Shown here: positions 5,170 to 5,503 of the stretch, piece after piece | Numbering within the stretch: position 1 is the first letter of the stretch | Layout of the letters: each line of letters begins with the position of its first letter | Assembly: GCA_944372565.1 (NCBI GenBank) | Contig: CALVZR010000153.1 | Span: 1 to 5,503 of the forward strand | Direction: 5' to 3' | Length of the DNA: 5,503 nucleotides | DNA from: an uncultured Clostridia bacterium | GTDB taxonomy: Bacteria; Bacillota; Clostridia; Christensenellales; Borkfalkiaceae | Position numbers and translations under genes: made by a program | Notes under the pieces: model-generated | Told to the model about the DNA's origin: nothing | Database searches by the model: none | Seen by the model: the letters and a program-made list of their open reading frames with translations, nothing else

Positions 5170-5503
5170 ATGAAGAGAGATCAGATCGCAAAGGAAAACT
5201 TCGTGAAAGGATACAACTGCACGCAGGCGGTCGTGCTGGCGTTTTCAGACGTGCTCGGCATCGACGGGCAGACCGCCCTGCGGCTGGTTTCGCCCTTCGG
5301 CGGGGGAATGGGCAGGCTGCGGGAGGTGTGCGGCACCGTTTCGGCGATGTTCTTCGTGCTCGGCGCGGCGCGCGGCTATGCCGACCCCAAGGATACCGAG
5401 GGAAAAAAACGGCTGTATGCCGAGGTGCAGGAACTCGCGGAAGCCTTCCGGAAGGAAAACGGCAGCATCATTTGCCGCGAACTGCTGGGCGTGGCGGGGA
5501 CGG
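5170..5503 (+). CDS. C_GCAxxG_C_C family (putative redox-active) protein, 3' partial
   Basis: The frame runs from the ATG at 5170 to the right edge with no stop, giving 111 complete codons. The visible product matches the C_GCAxxG_C_C family of small putative redox proteins common in anaerobes. It shows KENFVKGYNCTQAVVLAFSD (9-27 region, C17), SPFGGGMGRLREVCG (41-55, C54), a helical stretch with YADPKD, and NGSIICRELLG (97-107, C102). At least one further conserved cysteine would be expected beyond the window. The motif that names the family is altered here: CGTVSA (54-59) where CGAxxG is usual. No cofactor or substrate is established for the family as far as I know; metal or disulfide chemistry is inferred from the cysteines. 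The ATG at 5170 gives the N-terminus normal for the family, although it has no ribosome binding site. A GTG at 5203 has an AAGGA site but would cut off the conserved first helix. Confidence 0.88.
   Translation, partial: MKRDQIAKENFVKGYNCTQAVVLAFSDVLGIDGQTALRLVSPFGGGMGRLREVCGTVSAMFFVLGAARGYADPKDTEGKKRLYAEVQELAEAFRKENGSIICRELLGVAGT

Noticed and set aside
1..5503. tRNA/rRNA genes, CRISPR array, insertion sequence or attachment site
   Set aside because: No cloverleaf-like sequence, regular repeat-spacer pattern, transposase motif or flanking direct repeats were seen on either strand by eye.

Overview
The window looks like chromosome from an anaerobic, fermentative member of the Bacillota (class Clostridia), probably gut-associated. 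The grounds are the gene families present (the tail of a PAS-type sensory [FeFe]-hydrogenase-like protein, a SpoIIE-type phosphatase, an iron-dependent alcohol dehydrogenase, a C_GCAxxG_C_C family redox protein), strong GGAGG ribosome binding sites and textbook sigma-A promoters and terminators. Most genes are GC-rich, for example 65% G+C at 1021-1080. No genus can be assigned from the sequence alone.

Every gene I support lies on the + strand. Bases 1-399 are the 3' end of a gene whose product ends in a PAS domain and a short helical tail. It abuts, with no spacer, a gene (400-1560) for a PP2C/SpoIIE-type phosphatase that carries an extra, unassigned C-terminal domain. This pair resembles the phosphatase-linked sensory [FeFe]-hydrogenase modules of Clostridia, although the hydrogenase catalytic part would lie upstream of the window. 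After 55 bases comes a bicistron: an iron-containing alcohol dehydrogenase (1616-2800) and, 1 base later, a short thioredoxin-reductase-like flavoprotein (2802-3656). It ends at a strong intrinsic terminator (3667-3700).

The second half holds three separate small units. The first, 3807-4485, is an AT-richer gene for a membrane-anchored hypothetical protein, broken by a +1 frameshift at a T7-G5 homopolymer. The second has a near-perfect promoter (4503-4531) driving a TTG-started gene (4560-5045) for a small membrane protein, closed by a terminator (5061-5090). The third has a promoter (5134-5162) lying so close to its gene that the mRNA is predicted to be leaderless; this C_GCAxxG_C_C redox protein gene begins at 5170 and runs off the right edge.

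The possible functional link in the first half is redox control: a candidate H2 or redox sensor and its phosphatase sit next to an alcohol-forming or alcohol-oxidising enzyme and a disulfide/flavin oxidoreductase. That link is inferred from gene order, not shown. I saw no tRNA, rRNA, CRISPR array, insertion sequence, attachment site or riboswitch.
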